From positions 1 to 32,986 of the forward strand of contig CAJUJQ010000018.1 of NCBI GenBank assembly GCA_910586575.1: 32,986 bases of DNA, written 5' to 3'. Positions 15,260 to 23,464 of the stretch are shown here, one piece after another (position 1 is the first letter of the stretch; the number at the start of each line of letters is the position of its first letter). The position numbers and the translations under genes are program-made. This DNA is from an uncultured Clostridia bacterium (GTDB lineage: Bacteria > Bacillota > Clostridia > Oscillospirales > Butyricicoccaceae). Below the pieces are notes generated by a model. That model was not told where the DNA came from. It worked only from the letters and a program-made list of their open reading frames with translations, and did no database searches.

Positions 15260-16162
15260 CTAACCGTACATCCTTAGAAGGGCTTCCGCCTGCCGCCGAA
15301 GGTCGTCCCTCAGCTGCCCGGGCGCGAGCACCTCCACCCGGCTGCCGAAGCTCAGCACCCATTCCCGCATATTTTCGTACCCGGCAAAGCCGCGCTCGAA
15401 CAGCAGCCGTCCGTCTGCTGCTGCCATATAGCAATCTGGGCCGTACGCTTCAATTAAACGGTATTTTTCTGACGGTTCAAACACTGCCCTCAGCCGGAAA
15501 CCTTCCTGTTCAAAATAGTGCTGGTATGACAGCTCCTGCGAAGGGATTTCCCTTGGCACGAAGCCGCCGCCGGTTTCCGGCGTCCAGAGCCGGTTCAAAT
15601 GGAACAGCCGGAAGGCTTGACGGTCCAGGCAGTAACCCAGTACGTACCATGACGACCACTGAAAAACCAGCCGATAAGGCTCTATCGTCCGCTGGCTTTC
15701 CCCCTTGGAATAATAATAGCAGAAGGACACCAGCCGCCGCTGCCGGATCGCCTGCCGAAACAGGCCAAGCTTCTGCGCAAGCGGTTCCTGATAAAAGGAC
15801 GCCAGGTCAATCTGAATGATTTCATCGCCGGCAGCGCGCCGCCCCTGTCCGGACAGCCATTCCAGCAGGCCGCCGAATTCCGCAATATCCAGGACGCTGC
15901 ACAGCCCCTTCAGCCCCGTAAGCAGCGCTTCCGTTTCACGCTCACTCAGCAGCGCGCCATCCAGACGGTAGCCCTCCGCAAGGGAGATCCCGCCGTCATA
16001 GCCCTGTACCGTGACAATCGGGATTCCGGCACGGCACAGCGCGTCCAAATCCCGCAGAATCGTCCGCCGCGACACCTCAAAGCGCTCCGCCAACGCGGGC
16101 GCGGTTGTTTTTTTCTGCCTGGATAAAATCGCTAGAATTCCCATCAGCCGGTCGGTTTTCAT
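15260..16162 (-). CDS. YafY-type regulator with HTH and WYL domains
   Basis: A 300-residue transcription factor. Its N-terminal winged helix-turn-helix (about residues 4-60, with ALAERFEVSRRTILRDLDALCRAGIPI) is followed by a linker and a WYL domain (about 140-210, with SFCYYYSKGESQRTIEPYRLVFQWSSWYVLGYC), then a WCX-type C-terminal part. WYL domains are thought to sense ligands, often nucleic-acid related. Start: the ATG at 16162 follows GGGAGG; the frame extends to 16213 without a ribosome site. It is divergent from pcrA, and its promoter at 16184-16213 is back to back with that of pcrA, so it might influence it. Targets are unknown. Confidence 0.9.
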   Translation of the reverse strand: MKTDRLMGILAILSRQKKTTAPALAERFEVSRRTILRDLDALCRAGIPIVTVQGYDGGISLAEGYRLDGALLSERETEALLTGLKGLCSVLDIAEFGGLLEWLSGQGRRAAGDEIIQIDLASFYQEPLAQKLGLFRQAIRQRRLVSFCYYYSKGESQRTIEPYRLVFQWSSWYVLGYCLDRQAFRLFHLNRLWTPETGGGFVPREIPSQELSYQHYFEQEGFRLRAVFEPSEKYRLIEAYGPDCYMAAADGRLLFERGFAGYENMREWVLSFGSRVEVLAPGQLRDDLRRQAEALLRMYG

Positions 16163-16183
16163 TGGAACCACCCTCCCTGTTTT

Positions 16184-16213
16184 ATCGTACCATGCCGCAC
16201 GCCCGCGTGTCAA
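16184..16213 (-). promoter_or_regulatory. Promoter of the WYL regulator gene
   Basis: On the minus strand TTGACA (16208-16213), 18 bp and TACGAT (16184-16189) lie about 20 bp before the start. Confidence 0.6.
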
Positions 16214-16221
16214 ATCAATGC

Positions 16222-16250
16222 TTGTTGGCCGCGGGAAATTGTGCTATAAT
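16222..16250 (+). promoter_or_regulatory. Promoter of pcrA-sbcD-sbcC
   Basis: TTGTTG (16222-16227), 17 bp and TATAAT (16245-16250) lie 44 bp before the pcrA start. The -35 is only eight bases from that of the divergent WYL gene. Confidence 0.75.
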
Positions 16251-16293
16251 ATTTGTAATAGATTATTTTCACAAAATAAAGGATGCTTCAATC

Positions 16294-18672
16294 ATGGAAC
16301 CCACAAAATTTGACCTGAAATACGCCTCCGTGCGTCATACCATCATCGAACAACGCTTCGCGAACCTGAACAACCGTCAGCGCGAAGCGGTTTACCATAC
16401 CGAGGGGCCGCTGCTGGTGCTCGCGGGCGCGGGTAGCGGGAAAACAACCGTCTTGATTCACCGGATCATCAATATCTTACGTTTTGGAAAGGGCTATGAA
16501 AGCACCTTTGCCCCGCAGGATGCCACCAAAGAGGACCTTGCTTTCCTCACCGGCTATCTGCTTGACCCCAAGCCGGAGGAGCAGGAGCGCGCCGAGCGCC
16601 TGTGTGCCGTAGATGCGCCCAGGCCGTGGGAAGTGATTGCGATCACCTTCACCAACAAGGCCGCGAAGGAGCTTCAGGAGCGCCTGGTGCGCGCGCTCGG
16701 CGAAAAGGACGCGTCCGGAGTCTGGGCGTACACCTTCCATGCCGCCTGCCTGCGCATCCTGCGCAGCAATATCGAACAGCTGGGCTATGACAAAGCGTTC
16801 ACCATTTATGACGACGACGACAAAAAGCGTACTGTCCGTGAAGCGCTCAAACGGCTCGACCTGGACGAAAAGACCTTCGACCCGCGCGCCGTGATGAGCG
16901 AGATTTCCCGCGCAAAGGACAACCTGATTTTGCCGGAAGCCTACAAGGAGCAGGCGAATGACTACTATAAAAACACCATTTCGGAGGTTTACGCCCTCTA
17001 CGAAAAGATGATGAAAAACGCCAACGCGCTCGATTTTGACGATATCATCCTCAAAACCGTGCTGCTGCTGCAAAACTATGACGAGGTACGCGCTTACTAT
17101 CAGAACAAATTCCGCTATGTGCTGGTGGACGAATATCAGGACACCAACCACGCGCAGTATGTCCTCTGCGCGCTGCTTGCGGGCGGGCGCCAGAATATCT
17201 GTGTCGTGGGTGACGACGACCAGTCCATTTATAAATTCCGCGGCGCGACCATTACCAATATCCTGGAATTTGAACAGAAATATCCCGGCGCGGTCACCAT
17301 CCGGCTGGAACAGAATTACCGCTCGACCGGCAATATCCTGAACGCCGCCAACGCGCTGATCAGCAACAACCGCAGCCGCAAGGGCAAAACCCTCTGGACC
17401 GAACAGGGCGAGGGCGAAATGGTCCGCTTCCACAGCGCTGCCACGCAGGAGGAGGAAGCGGCTTTCATCGCCGAGACCATCCTTAATGGTGTTGAAAAAG
17501 GATGCAAATGGAGCGATTACGCCGTCCTCTACCGCAATAATGTACTTTCTAACAGCATAGAGGGCGCGTTCCGCCGCAGTGCGGTACCCTACCGCATTTA
17601 CAAGGGGCGCGATTTCTTCAGCCGCGCGGAAATCCGCGATATGTTCGCTTATCTCTGGGTGGTGGAGAACCCGGCGGACGAGTTGCGCCTGCGCCGCATC
17701 ATCAACGTGCCGCCGCGCAAGCTCGGCGAACGCTCGGTTGCGCTCGCCGCCGAGGAAGCCGCGCGCACGGGACAGATCCTGTTCGATGTGGTCAGCCACG
17801 CGAAGGATTACCCCGCGCTGTCGCGAAGCGCTAACGCAATGATGAAATTCGGCAACCTGATAGAGGGGCTGCGCATGATGCGCGAGTTCCTCTCGCTTTC
17901 CGAGCTGTACGAGGAAATCCTGGAACGCTCCGGCTACCGCGCGGCGTGGCAGGCCAAGGACGACGAGGAGTCCCGCTCGCGCATTGAAAATATCATGGAA
18001 CTGAAATCCAATATTGTTGAGTATGAGGAACGCGCCGAGGAGCCTTCCCTTGCGGGCTTCCTGGAGGAAATGGCGCTGTTCACCGACGCCGACCACACCG
18101 ACGAGAACGAGGACGCGGTGCTGATGATGACCATGCATTCCGCGAAGGGGTTGGAATTCCCGACCGTGTTCGTATGCGGGATGGAGGACGGGCTGTTCCC
18201 GAGCTTCCGTTCGGAGGAAAACGAGGCGGACATGGAAGAGGAACGGCGGCTGTGCTATGTTGCCATCACCCGCGCGCGGAAGGAGCTTTACCTGACCTGC
18301 GCCGAGCAGCGGATGCTCTACGGGCGGACGCAGTACGCGCGGTCGTCGCGCTTCCTGTCGGAGCTGCCCCGGGATCTGATGGCCTCCAACCTGGATGCGC
18401 CGCGTCCCGTCATCCGCACCGATGTGCCTGGGACGGCGGGTTCGCGGGTATCCTATACCTCGGCGCGCCGGGTAAGCGTTGCGCCGAAGGGCAGCGCCGC
18501 GCTGCCGGAATTCGCGCCGGGCGAACGCGTGAAACACCGCGTCTTTGGCGAGGGCACCGTGGTTTCGGTCAAGCCGATGGGCGGCGACGCGCTGGTTGAG
18601 ATTGCCTTCGACACCAAGGGCGCCAAGCGCCTGATGGCAAAGCAGGCAGGGCAGTTTATCGAAAAATTATAA
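16294..18672 (+). CDS. pcrA: UvrD/PcrA-type ATP-dependent DNA helicase
   Basis: A superfamily 1A 3'-5' helicase for nucleotide excision repair, replication-conflict resolution and plasmid rolling-circle replication. The protein has 792 residues. A Q-motif glutamine is near 29, Walker A GAGSGKTT at 45-52, then TFTNKAA, VDEYQDT, GDDDQSIYKFRG, QNYRST, TMHSAKGLEFPTVF and VAITRARKELYLT. The C-terminal 55 residues (GERVKHRVFGEGTVVSVK) are the Tudor-like RNA-polymerase-binding tail of PcrA. An extra segment of about 45 residues lies between motif I and Ia. Start: the ATG at 16294 is ten bases after AAAGGA; an open frame runs upstream across the promoter and is not coding. sbcD follows after 29 bp. 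Confidence 0.94.
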   Translation: MEPTKFDLKYASVRHTIIEQRFANLNNRQREAVYHTEGPLLVLAGAGSGKTTVLIHRIINILRFGKGYESTFAPQDATKEDLAFLTGYLLDPKPEEQERAERLCAVDAPRPWEVIAITFTNKAAKELQERLVRALGEKDASGVWAYTFHAACLRILRSNIEQLGYDKAFTIYDDDDKKRTVREALKRLDLDEKTFDPRAVMSEISRAKDNLILPEAYKEQANDYYKNTISEVYALYEKMMKNANALDFDDIILKTVLLLQNYDEVRAYYQNKFRYVLVDEYQDTNHAQYVLCALLAGGRQNICVVGDDDQSIYKFRGATITNILEFEQKYPGAVTIRLEQNYRSTGNILNAANALISNNRSRKGKTLWTEQGEGEMVRFHSAATQEEEAAFIAETILNGVEKGCKWSDYAVLYRNNVLSNSIEGAFRRSAVPYRIYKGRDFFSRAEIRDMFAYLWVVENPADELRLRRIINVPPRKLGERSVALAAEEAARTGQILFDVVSHAKDYPALSRSANAMMKFGNLIEGLRMMREFLSLSELYEEILERSGYRAAWQAKDDEESRSRIENIMELKSNIVEYEERAEEPSLAGFLEEMALFTDADHTDENEDAVLMMTMHSAKGLEFPTVFVCGMEDGLFPSFRSEENEADMEEERRLCYVAITRARKELYLTCAEQRMLYGRTQYARSSRFLSELPRDLMASNLDAPRPVIRTDVPGTAGSRVSYTSARRVSVAPKGSAALPEFAPGERVKHRVFGEGTVVSVKPMGGDALVEIAFDTKGAKRLMAKQAGQFIEKL

Positions 18673-18701
18673 TCCTATATGATAGAAAGGTTGGGGGAGC
18701 C

Positions 18702-19766
18702 TTGCGGATTTTACATACTGGCGACCTGCATTTTGGCGCTTCGCTGGGAGGCTTTTCGCTGCTGGCGGAGCAGGAGGAGCTTGCCGGGACGCTGCTTTCG
18801 CTGGTGGAACGGGAGCGGATTGGCGCGGTGCTGCTGACCGGCGACTTACTTGCCCGCACTGCGGCCCCGGCAGAAGCGGTCAGCCTGTATGACCGCTTTT
18901 TGACCGCGCTTTGCGGCAAGTGCCCGGTCTATCTGCTGGCCGGCGGGGATGACAGCGCGGCGCGGCTGGCGTCACTCTCGGGGCTGCTGCGCGGCGCGGG
19001 GCTGTATGTGCAGGGCAGCCTGCGGGAAAGGCCGCAGCCGGTGCGGCAGGCGGATGTGGAATTCTGGATGCTTCCGCACGTCCGTACCACGCAGGTGCGC
19101 GCGCTTTATCCGGAAGCCGATATCCGCGGCAACAGCGGCGCAATGCGCGTGCTGATGGATGATATCCGGGCGCGGCGCGACCCGTCTGCGGTTACGGTGG
19201 TTGCAGCGCACTGCCTGGTAGAGGGCACGGTGCTCTGCGAAAGCGACATGCCCGAAGGGGGCGCGCGGGTCAGCCCGTCGGTCTTTAAGGGGATGGATTA
19301 TGTGGCGCTCGGACAGCTGCACCGGGCGCAGCAGCCCGCGGAAAATATCCGTTACGCGGGCGCGCCCTACCCGTACAGCTTTTCGGAGTGCGCCAAAACG
19401 GTGACAGTTTTCGATACCGAAAGCCGGGGCATCACCGCGCTGCCGGTACGGACCTCCCGCACGCTCCGGGCGGTGCGCGGGCGCTTTGCCGATATCCTGG
19501 CGCAGCAGCCAAGCGAGGATTACCTGAAAATCGAATTGACCGACCGGAACGCGGGGCTGGAAACGCGGAACACCCTCCGCGCCCGCTTCCCGCACCTGGT
19601 CACACTGCTCGGGCAGCGGGGCGAAACGGCAGAAGCGTCCCGTCTCCCTGTGGATTTGCTGGCGCGGTTCTGTGAAGAAATCGGCGGCACACCCGCGGAA
19701 CAGGCGCACACAGACCTGTTTTTAACACTCCTGCGGGAGGCTCGGGAAGGGGGCGCCGGGGCATGA
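18702..19766 (+). CDS. sbcD: SbcD-like exonuclease subunit with degenerate metal motifs
   Basis: The Mre11/SbcD-type calcineurin-like phosphoesterase partner of SbcC, expected to process DNA ends and hairpins. The protein has 354 residues. Motif I DLH (8-10), motif II GDLL (47-50) and the His of motif IV (AAH, 170) are present. The usual GNHD motif reads GGDD (81-84), losing both Asn and His. The usual GHxH reads GQLH (204-207), losing the first His. Three of the residues that bind metal or act in catalysis in Mre11 are thus changed, in an otherwise intact frame. Start: TTG at 18702 gives MRILHTGDLHFG, the family start. The stop overlaps the sbcC ATG by four bases, so the two are translationally coupled. 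Confidence 0.85.
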   Translation: MRILHTGDLHFGASLGGFSLLAEQEELAGTLLSLVERERIGAVLLTGDLLARTAAPAEAVSLYDRFLTALCGKCPVYLLAGGDDSAARLASLSGLLRGAGLYVQGSLRERPQPVRQADVEFWMLPHVRTTQVRALYPEADIRGNSGAMRVLMDDIRARRDPSAVTVVAAHCLVEGTVLCESDMPEGGARVSPSVFKGMDYVALGQLHRAQQPAENIRYAGAPYPYSFSECAKTVTVFDTESRGITALPVRTSRTLRAVRGRFADILAQQPSEDYLKIELTDRNAGLETRNTLRARFPHLVTLLGQRGETAEASRLPVDLLARFCEEIGGTPAEQAHTDLFLTLLREAREGGAGA

Positions 19767-22285
19767 AGCCACTGCACCTTGCTTTTCAGGCGTTCGGCCC
19801 CTACGCCGGACGGCAGGAGATTGACTTTGCGGCGCTGGGCCGCGCGGGGCTGTTCCTGATCCGCGGGGAAACCGGCGCGGGCAAGACCTTTTTACTGGAT
19901 GCTATCACTTACGCGCTGTACGGGCGCTCATCCGGCGGGGCGCGCGGCCCACTGGAAGCCATGCGCTGCCAGAACGCGGCGGCGGACATGCCGACCGAGG
20001 TTCTTCTGGAATGCGAAGCAGGCGGGCAGAGATACCGCTTTCTGCACCGCTTTTGCCCACGGGCAGGCGGAACGGAACAGCATATTTTTCACTGCGGGAC
20101 GGACGGGGAATGGAACCAGCTTTTGGAAAACCCGTCGCCGGAACAGGTGCAGGAAAAAGCCGCCGCCCTCATCGGGCTGGACTATGAGCAGTTCCGACAG
20201 GTTGCTATCCTGCCGCAAGGGCAGTTTGAGCGGCTGCTGTCCGCGCCAGCAGCGGAAACCGAATCGCTGCTGGCGGCGCTGTTCCACACTGGGCACTGGG
20301 GCGAAGCCGCCGAACGTCTGCGCCAGCGGGTGCTCGATGAAGGGCAGGCGCTTGAGGCGCTGCGGCAGGAAAAAGCCGCGCTTTGCAAAGCGGCGGGCTG
20401 CACCCGCGAAGGGGAGCTTACCCTGCAAAAGCGCCGCCTGAGCGAACAGGCCGGGCGGCTGGAAGCCGAATCCACCGCCGTTTCACAGGCAGCGGCGCAG
20501 GCTGGGCGCGCGTTAGAGGAAGCGGCTGCGCTGGACAGCGCGTTCGCGCGGCTAGAATCCGCCGAGCGGACGGCAAGCGAGCTGGAAGCGCAGTCCGCCG
20601 CCCAGCAGAAGCGGCGGGAAACGCTGGGGCTTCGGGCGCTGGCGGAGCCGTATGACCGCTGGCGCAAGGCGGTGCGGGACGCGCGGCTCAGCAAGGAAAA
20701 CGTCCAGTTTTCGCGTCTTGCCGAAGCCGACTGCGCCCGCAGCCGCAAGGAGCTGGAAGCCGAGGAACGGCAGTCCCAGGAGCAATACGCCCTCCTGCGG
20801 CAGCGCGCGGAGCGCCGCCCGGCAATCGAAGCCGAGCTAAAGCTGTTCGAGCAGCGGAAGGCGCTGGCGAAGGAAGCGGAAAAATCCCGCGAGGAGCTTT
20901 CCTGGAAGCAGCTGGAACGCGGCCGCTGTGAGCGGCGCTACCATACTTGCCTGGAAGAAAGCACCAGGGCGTCGGCACTGCACCTGCAAATCCTGAGCCG
21001 CGAGCTGGCACAGAACCTTCAGGACGGGACGCCGTGCCCGGTCTGCGGCAGCACCCACCACCCTGCCCCGGCGCGTCCCGTGGAAGGCGGAATCACGCGG
21101 GAACAGCTGCGGCAAATCAACGAACGGCTGCGGCAGGCGGACGTTGCGCTGACCCGTGTCAGCACCGCCTGCGAAAATCTGGAAGAACAGGTCCGCGCGG
21201 CGGCGGAGCGGCTCGAAAAGGCGGGCGGCTACGACGCGGACGCCCATACCGCTTTGCAGAACCAGGGCAAGGCAGCGGCAGCGGCGGTAAACAAGCTGAA
21301 AACGCTTGAACAGCGCCTATCCGAATTCACCTGGCGGCGCAGCGAGCTTGACCTGAAGGAACGGACGGTGCAGGCGTCCCTGCGCAACGGGGAACAGCAG
21401 CTGGCGCGCATGGAAGCCGCCGAGGAAGCCGTCCGGCAGGAGCTGGACCGCCTGGACGCGGATGGCGCCGCGCGCGAACGCCTGCGCACGGAAAAGCCCT
21501 CCCCGGAGCTGTTCGCCCAGCTGGAACGGGAGCTGCACGCCTATGATGAGCAGTTGTTTGCCGTGCATGAGACGGTGCGCGCCGAGCGCAAACGGCTGGA
21601 AGGGAAAACGCGCCCCGACCTGGACGCGCAGCGCATCCAGCTTGACCGGTTACAGGAACGCGCCCGCCAGCTAAACAGCGCGGCAGAGGTCACGCGGGAG
21701 CAGCTGGCACGCGTTTGTGAAACCGAAACGCAAGTGTTGGCGCTGAGCCGGACGCTGGAGCAGCGCTCGGACGCACATAAGCGGCTGGAAGCCTTTTCCC
21801 GGCTGGTCAGCGGGGAAAAGGGCGTCAGCCTGCAACGCTACGTGCTGGGCGTGATGCTTTCCTCGGTGCTGGCAGAAGCCAACCGGCTGCTCGAACGCAT
21901 CCACGACGGACGCTACCAGCTTTACCGCAGGGTGGAAGCCGACCGCGCGGGATTGGCGCTTGAGGTGCTCGACCGGCAGTCCGGCAGCAGGCGCGACGCC
22001 GCGTCGCTCTCCGGCGGGGAACAGTTCCTTGTGGCGCTGGCGCTGTCCATCGGGCTGTCCGCCCTGTCGCAGGCGGGAGACCCGGGCGCGGTTTTCATCG
22101 ACGAGGGCTTCGGCACGCTGGATGAACGCTCCTTACAGGACGCGCTGGCCGTGCTGTACGCAATCCGGCCTTCCCACGGCATGATTGGCGTGATTTCCCA
22201 TGTCGGACTGCTGCGGGAAGCGATTGAACCGGGCATTGAGGTCGTGAAAACGGTGTCCGGAAGTGAAATCCATATGACGGTATAA
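19763..22285 (+). CDS. sbcC: SbcC-like SMC-family ATPase
   Basis: A Rad50/SbcC-type ATPase, the DNA-tethering motor of the SbcCD nuclease. The protein has 840 residues, short for SbcC, mainly in its coiled coils. Walker A GETGAGKT is at 35-42 (more often GPTGAGKS), the Q-loop in LPQGQFERLL, the zinc hook CPVC at 425-428, signature LSGGE at 749-753, Walker B VFIDEGFGTLD at about 777-787, and a histidine switch VISHVG near the end. Two long Ala/Glu/Arg-rich coiled coils flank the hook. All ATPase motifs are intact, in contrast to its partner SbcD. The ATG overlaps the sbcD stop (ATGA). A long stem terminator follows. Confidence 0.93.
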   Translation: MKPLHLAFQAFGPYAGRQEIDFAALGRAGLFLIRGETGAGKTFLLDAITYALYGRSSGGARGPLEAMRCQNAAADMPTEVLLECEAGGQRYRFLHRFCPRAGGTEQHIFHCGTDGEWNQLLENPSPEQVQEKAAALIGLDYEQFRQVAILPQGQFERLLSAPAAETESLLAALFHTGHWGEAAERLRQRVLDEGQALEALRQEKAALCKAAGCTREGELTLQKRRLSEQAGRLEAESTAVSQAAAQAGRALEEAAALDSAFARLESAERTASELEAQSAAQQKRRETLGLRALAEPYDRWRKAVRDARLSKENVQFSRLAEADCARSRKELEAEERQSQEQYALLRQRAERRPAIEAELKLFEQRKALAKEAEKSREELSWKQLERGRCERRYHTCLEESTRASALHLQILSRELAQNLQDGTPCPVCGSTHHPAPARPVEGGITREQLRQINERLRQADVALTRVSTACENLEEQVRAAAERLEKAGGYDADAHTALQNQGKAAAAAVNKLKTLEQRLSEFTWRRSELDLKERTVQASLRNGEQQLARMEAAEEAVRQELDRLDADGAARERLRTEKPSPELFAQLERELHAYDEQLFAVHETVRAERKRLEGKTRPDLDAQRIQLDRLQERARQLNSAAEVTREQLARVCETETQVLALSRTLEQRSDAHKRLEAFSRLVSGEKGVSLQRYVLGVMLSSVLAEANRLLERIHDGRYQLYRRVEADRAGLALEVLDRQSGSRRDAASLSGGEQFLVALALSIGLSALSQAGDPGAVFIDEGFGTLDERSLQDALAVLYAIRPSHGMIGVISHVGLLREAIEPGIEVVKTVSGSEIHMTV

Positions 22286-22296
22286 ACGTAAAATAT

Positions 22297-22355
22297 CCCT
22301 GTACCGTGGTTCCGGGAATGTGATCTTTCCGGGATTGCGGCACAGGGGTTTTTTT
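22297..22355 (+). terminator. Terminator after sbcC
   Basis: CCCTGT with ACAGGG encloses an inner CCGGGAA/TTTCCGG stem and is followed by seven T, starting 11 bases after the sbcC stop. Confidence 0.82.
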
Positions 22356-22394
22356 GCGGCACTTTCCAAGCCCTCCCCTGCCATTTCTGCAAAT

Positions 22395-22417
22395 TTCCGC
22401 TTTTGTCCTGCGGAAAA
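22395..22417. promoter_or_regulatory. Dyad overlapping the promoter of the LRR-vWA-AAA module
   Basis: TTTCCGC and GCGGAAA are separated by nine bases and bracket the putative -35 at 22401-22406. It is a candidate repressor or activator site; no regulator gene adjoins. Confidence 0.4.
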
Positions 22418-22429
22418 ATGTGGTATACT
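22401..22429 (+). promoter_or_regulatory. Likely promoter of the LRR-vWA-AAA module
   Basis: A good -10 TATACT (22424-22429) stands 17 bp after a poor -35 TTTTGT (22401-22406), about 50 bp before the first gene and after the sbcC terminator. The weak -35 fits a need for activation. Confidence 0.5.
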
Positions 22430-22478
22430 CATACAGGAGAGCCGGAAGGCTTCAAACAAGGCTTAAGGAGATGTGCTT

Positions 22479-23450
22479 ATGGAAACAACGGTCAGCGGCG
22501 TCAGCAACTGGAAATTGACGGTTCGGCGTGAAGCCGAAGGGGTAACCGTCCTGCGGGCGGTCACCTGCGACACGGCGGCCGTGCTGCCAGACGCCCTGTT
22601 CGATCTGCCGGTTACGGCGCTGGGCGGGCACGCGCTGGCATCCGACGCCCGCGAAACCCAAGGCGAAGCCGTCACCGTCACCGGCGCGCCCCGCAAAGCC
22701 GAATGGGACAACCGCAATTTGCAAGCGCTGACGCTGCCCCGCACGCTGCTGCGGGTGGGCAATTACGCGTTCCTCAACTGCGGGCGGCTGCAAACGCTGA
22801 CCCTCTTTGACAATATCGAAATGTGGGGCGGAAGCGTCTTTATGAACTGCCGCTTGCTGGACACCTTCCGCCTGACGCGGGAGCGCGTCGGACAGGGCGA
22901 AACGCTCGCCTATCTAAACGACGTGCTTACGGGAGAACTCGATATCACTGTCACCGAAGCGGACGGGCGCACCGCGCGCTACCTGTTCCCCGATTATTGG
23001 GAAAGCTACGAGGAAAACTGCCCCGCCCACCTGTTCCATCTGGAAATTTCAGGCGCGGGCTACCCCTATCATCACTGTTTCACCCAGAAGAAGTTCGACC
23101 CGGCGGCCTATGACCGCCTTTGGGAGGGCTTTCTCCGTATGGCGCACGAGGACAAAGCCGCGCTCCGCATCGCGTGGTATCGGCTGCGTTACCCGCTGGG
23201 GCTGCGCCCCGAAGCCGAAGCACAATATCTCACCTATTTGCGCGCCCATGCGGCGGAGGCGCTGCGCTGGCGGCTGGCCGAGCGGGACGCCGAAGGGCTT
23301 CGCTTCCTGCTGCGCCGCACCGAACCTGCACCAGCGCTGCTGGCAGAAGCCTGCGCCCTCGCGCGGGAGCGGGGCAACACGCAGGCGGTCGCCCTGCTGC
23401 TGGAAGCGCAGCACCGGCACACGCCCGCGCGGAAAACATTCGATTTATAA
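22479..23450 (+). CDS. Leucine-rich-repeat protein with helical C-terminus, first gene of a vWA-MoxR module
   Basis: A 323-residue soluble protein without signal peptide. Residues about 33-135 contain BspA-like (LRR_5) repeats, seen as LQALTLPRTLLRVGNYAFLNCG followed by LQTLTLFDNIEMWGGSVFMNC. The part from about 190 is helical and ends in an ankyrin-like helix pair (LLAEACALARERGN-TQAVALLLEAQ). Both halves are protein-binding folds, so an adaptor or substrate-recognition role is a fair inference; no enzyme motif is visible. Start: the ATG at 22479 is nine bases after AAGGAG; a GTG at 22473 is too close to it. The vWA gene follows after 14 bp. The family itself I cannot name. Confidence 0.8.
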   Translation: METTVSGVSNWKLTVRREAEGVTVLRAVTCDTAAVLPDALFDLPVTALGGHALASDARETQGEAVTVTGAPRKAEWDNRNLQALTLPRTLLRVGNYAFLNCGRLQTLTLFDNIEMWGGSVFMNCRLLDTFRLTRERVGQGETLAYLNDVLTGELDITVTEADGRTARYLFPDYWESYEENCPAHLFHLEISGAGYPYHHCFTQKKFDPAAYDRLWEGFLRMAHEDKAALRIAWYRLRYPLGLRPEAEAQYLTYLRAHAAEALRWRLAERDAEGLRFLLRRTEPAPALLAEACALARERGNTQAVALLLEAQHRHTPARKTFDL

Positions 23451-23464
23451 AGGAGGCGCGCCAC

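Noticed and set aside
16477..18537. 686-codon minus-strand frame opposite pcrA
   Set aside because: All helicase motifs are on the plus strand; the antisense frame is a GC-driven shadow without a start site or recognisable domain.
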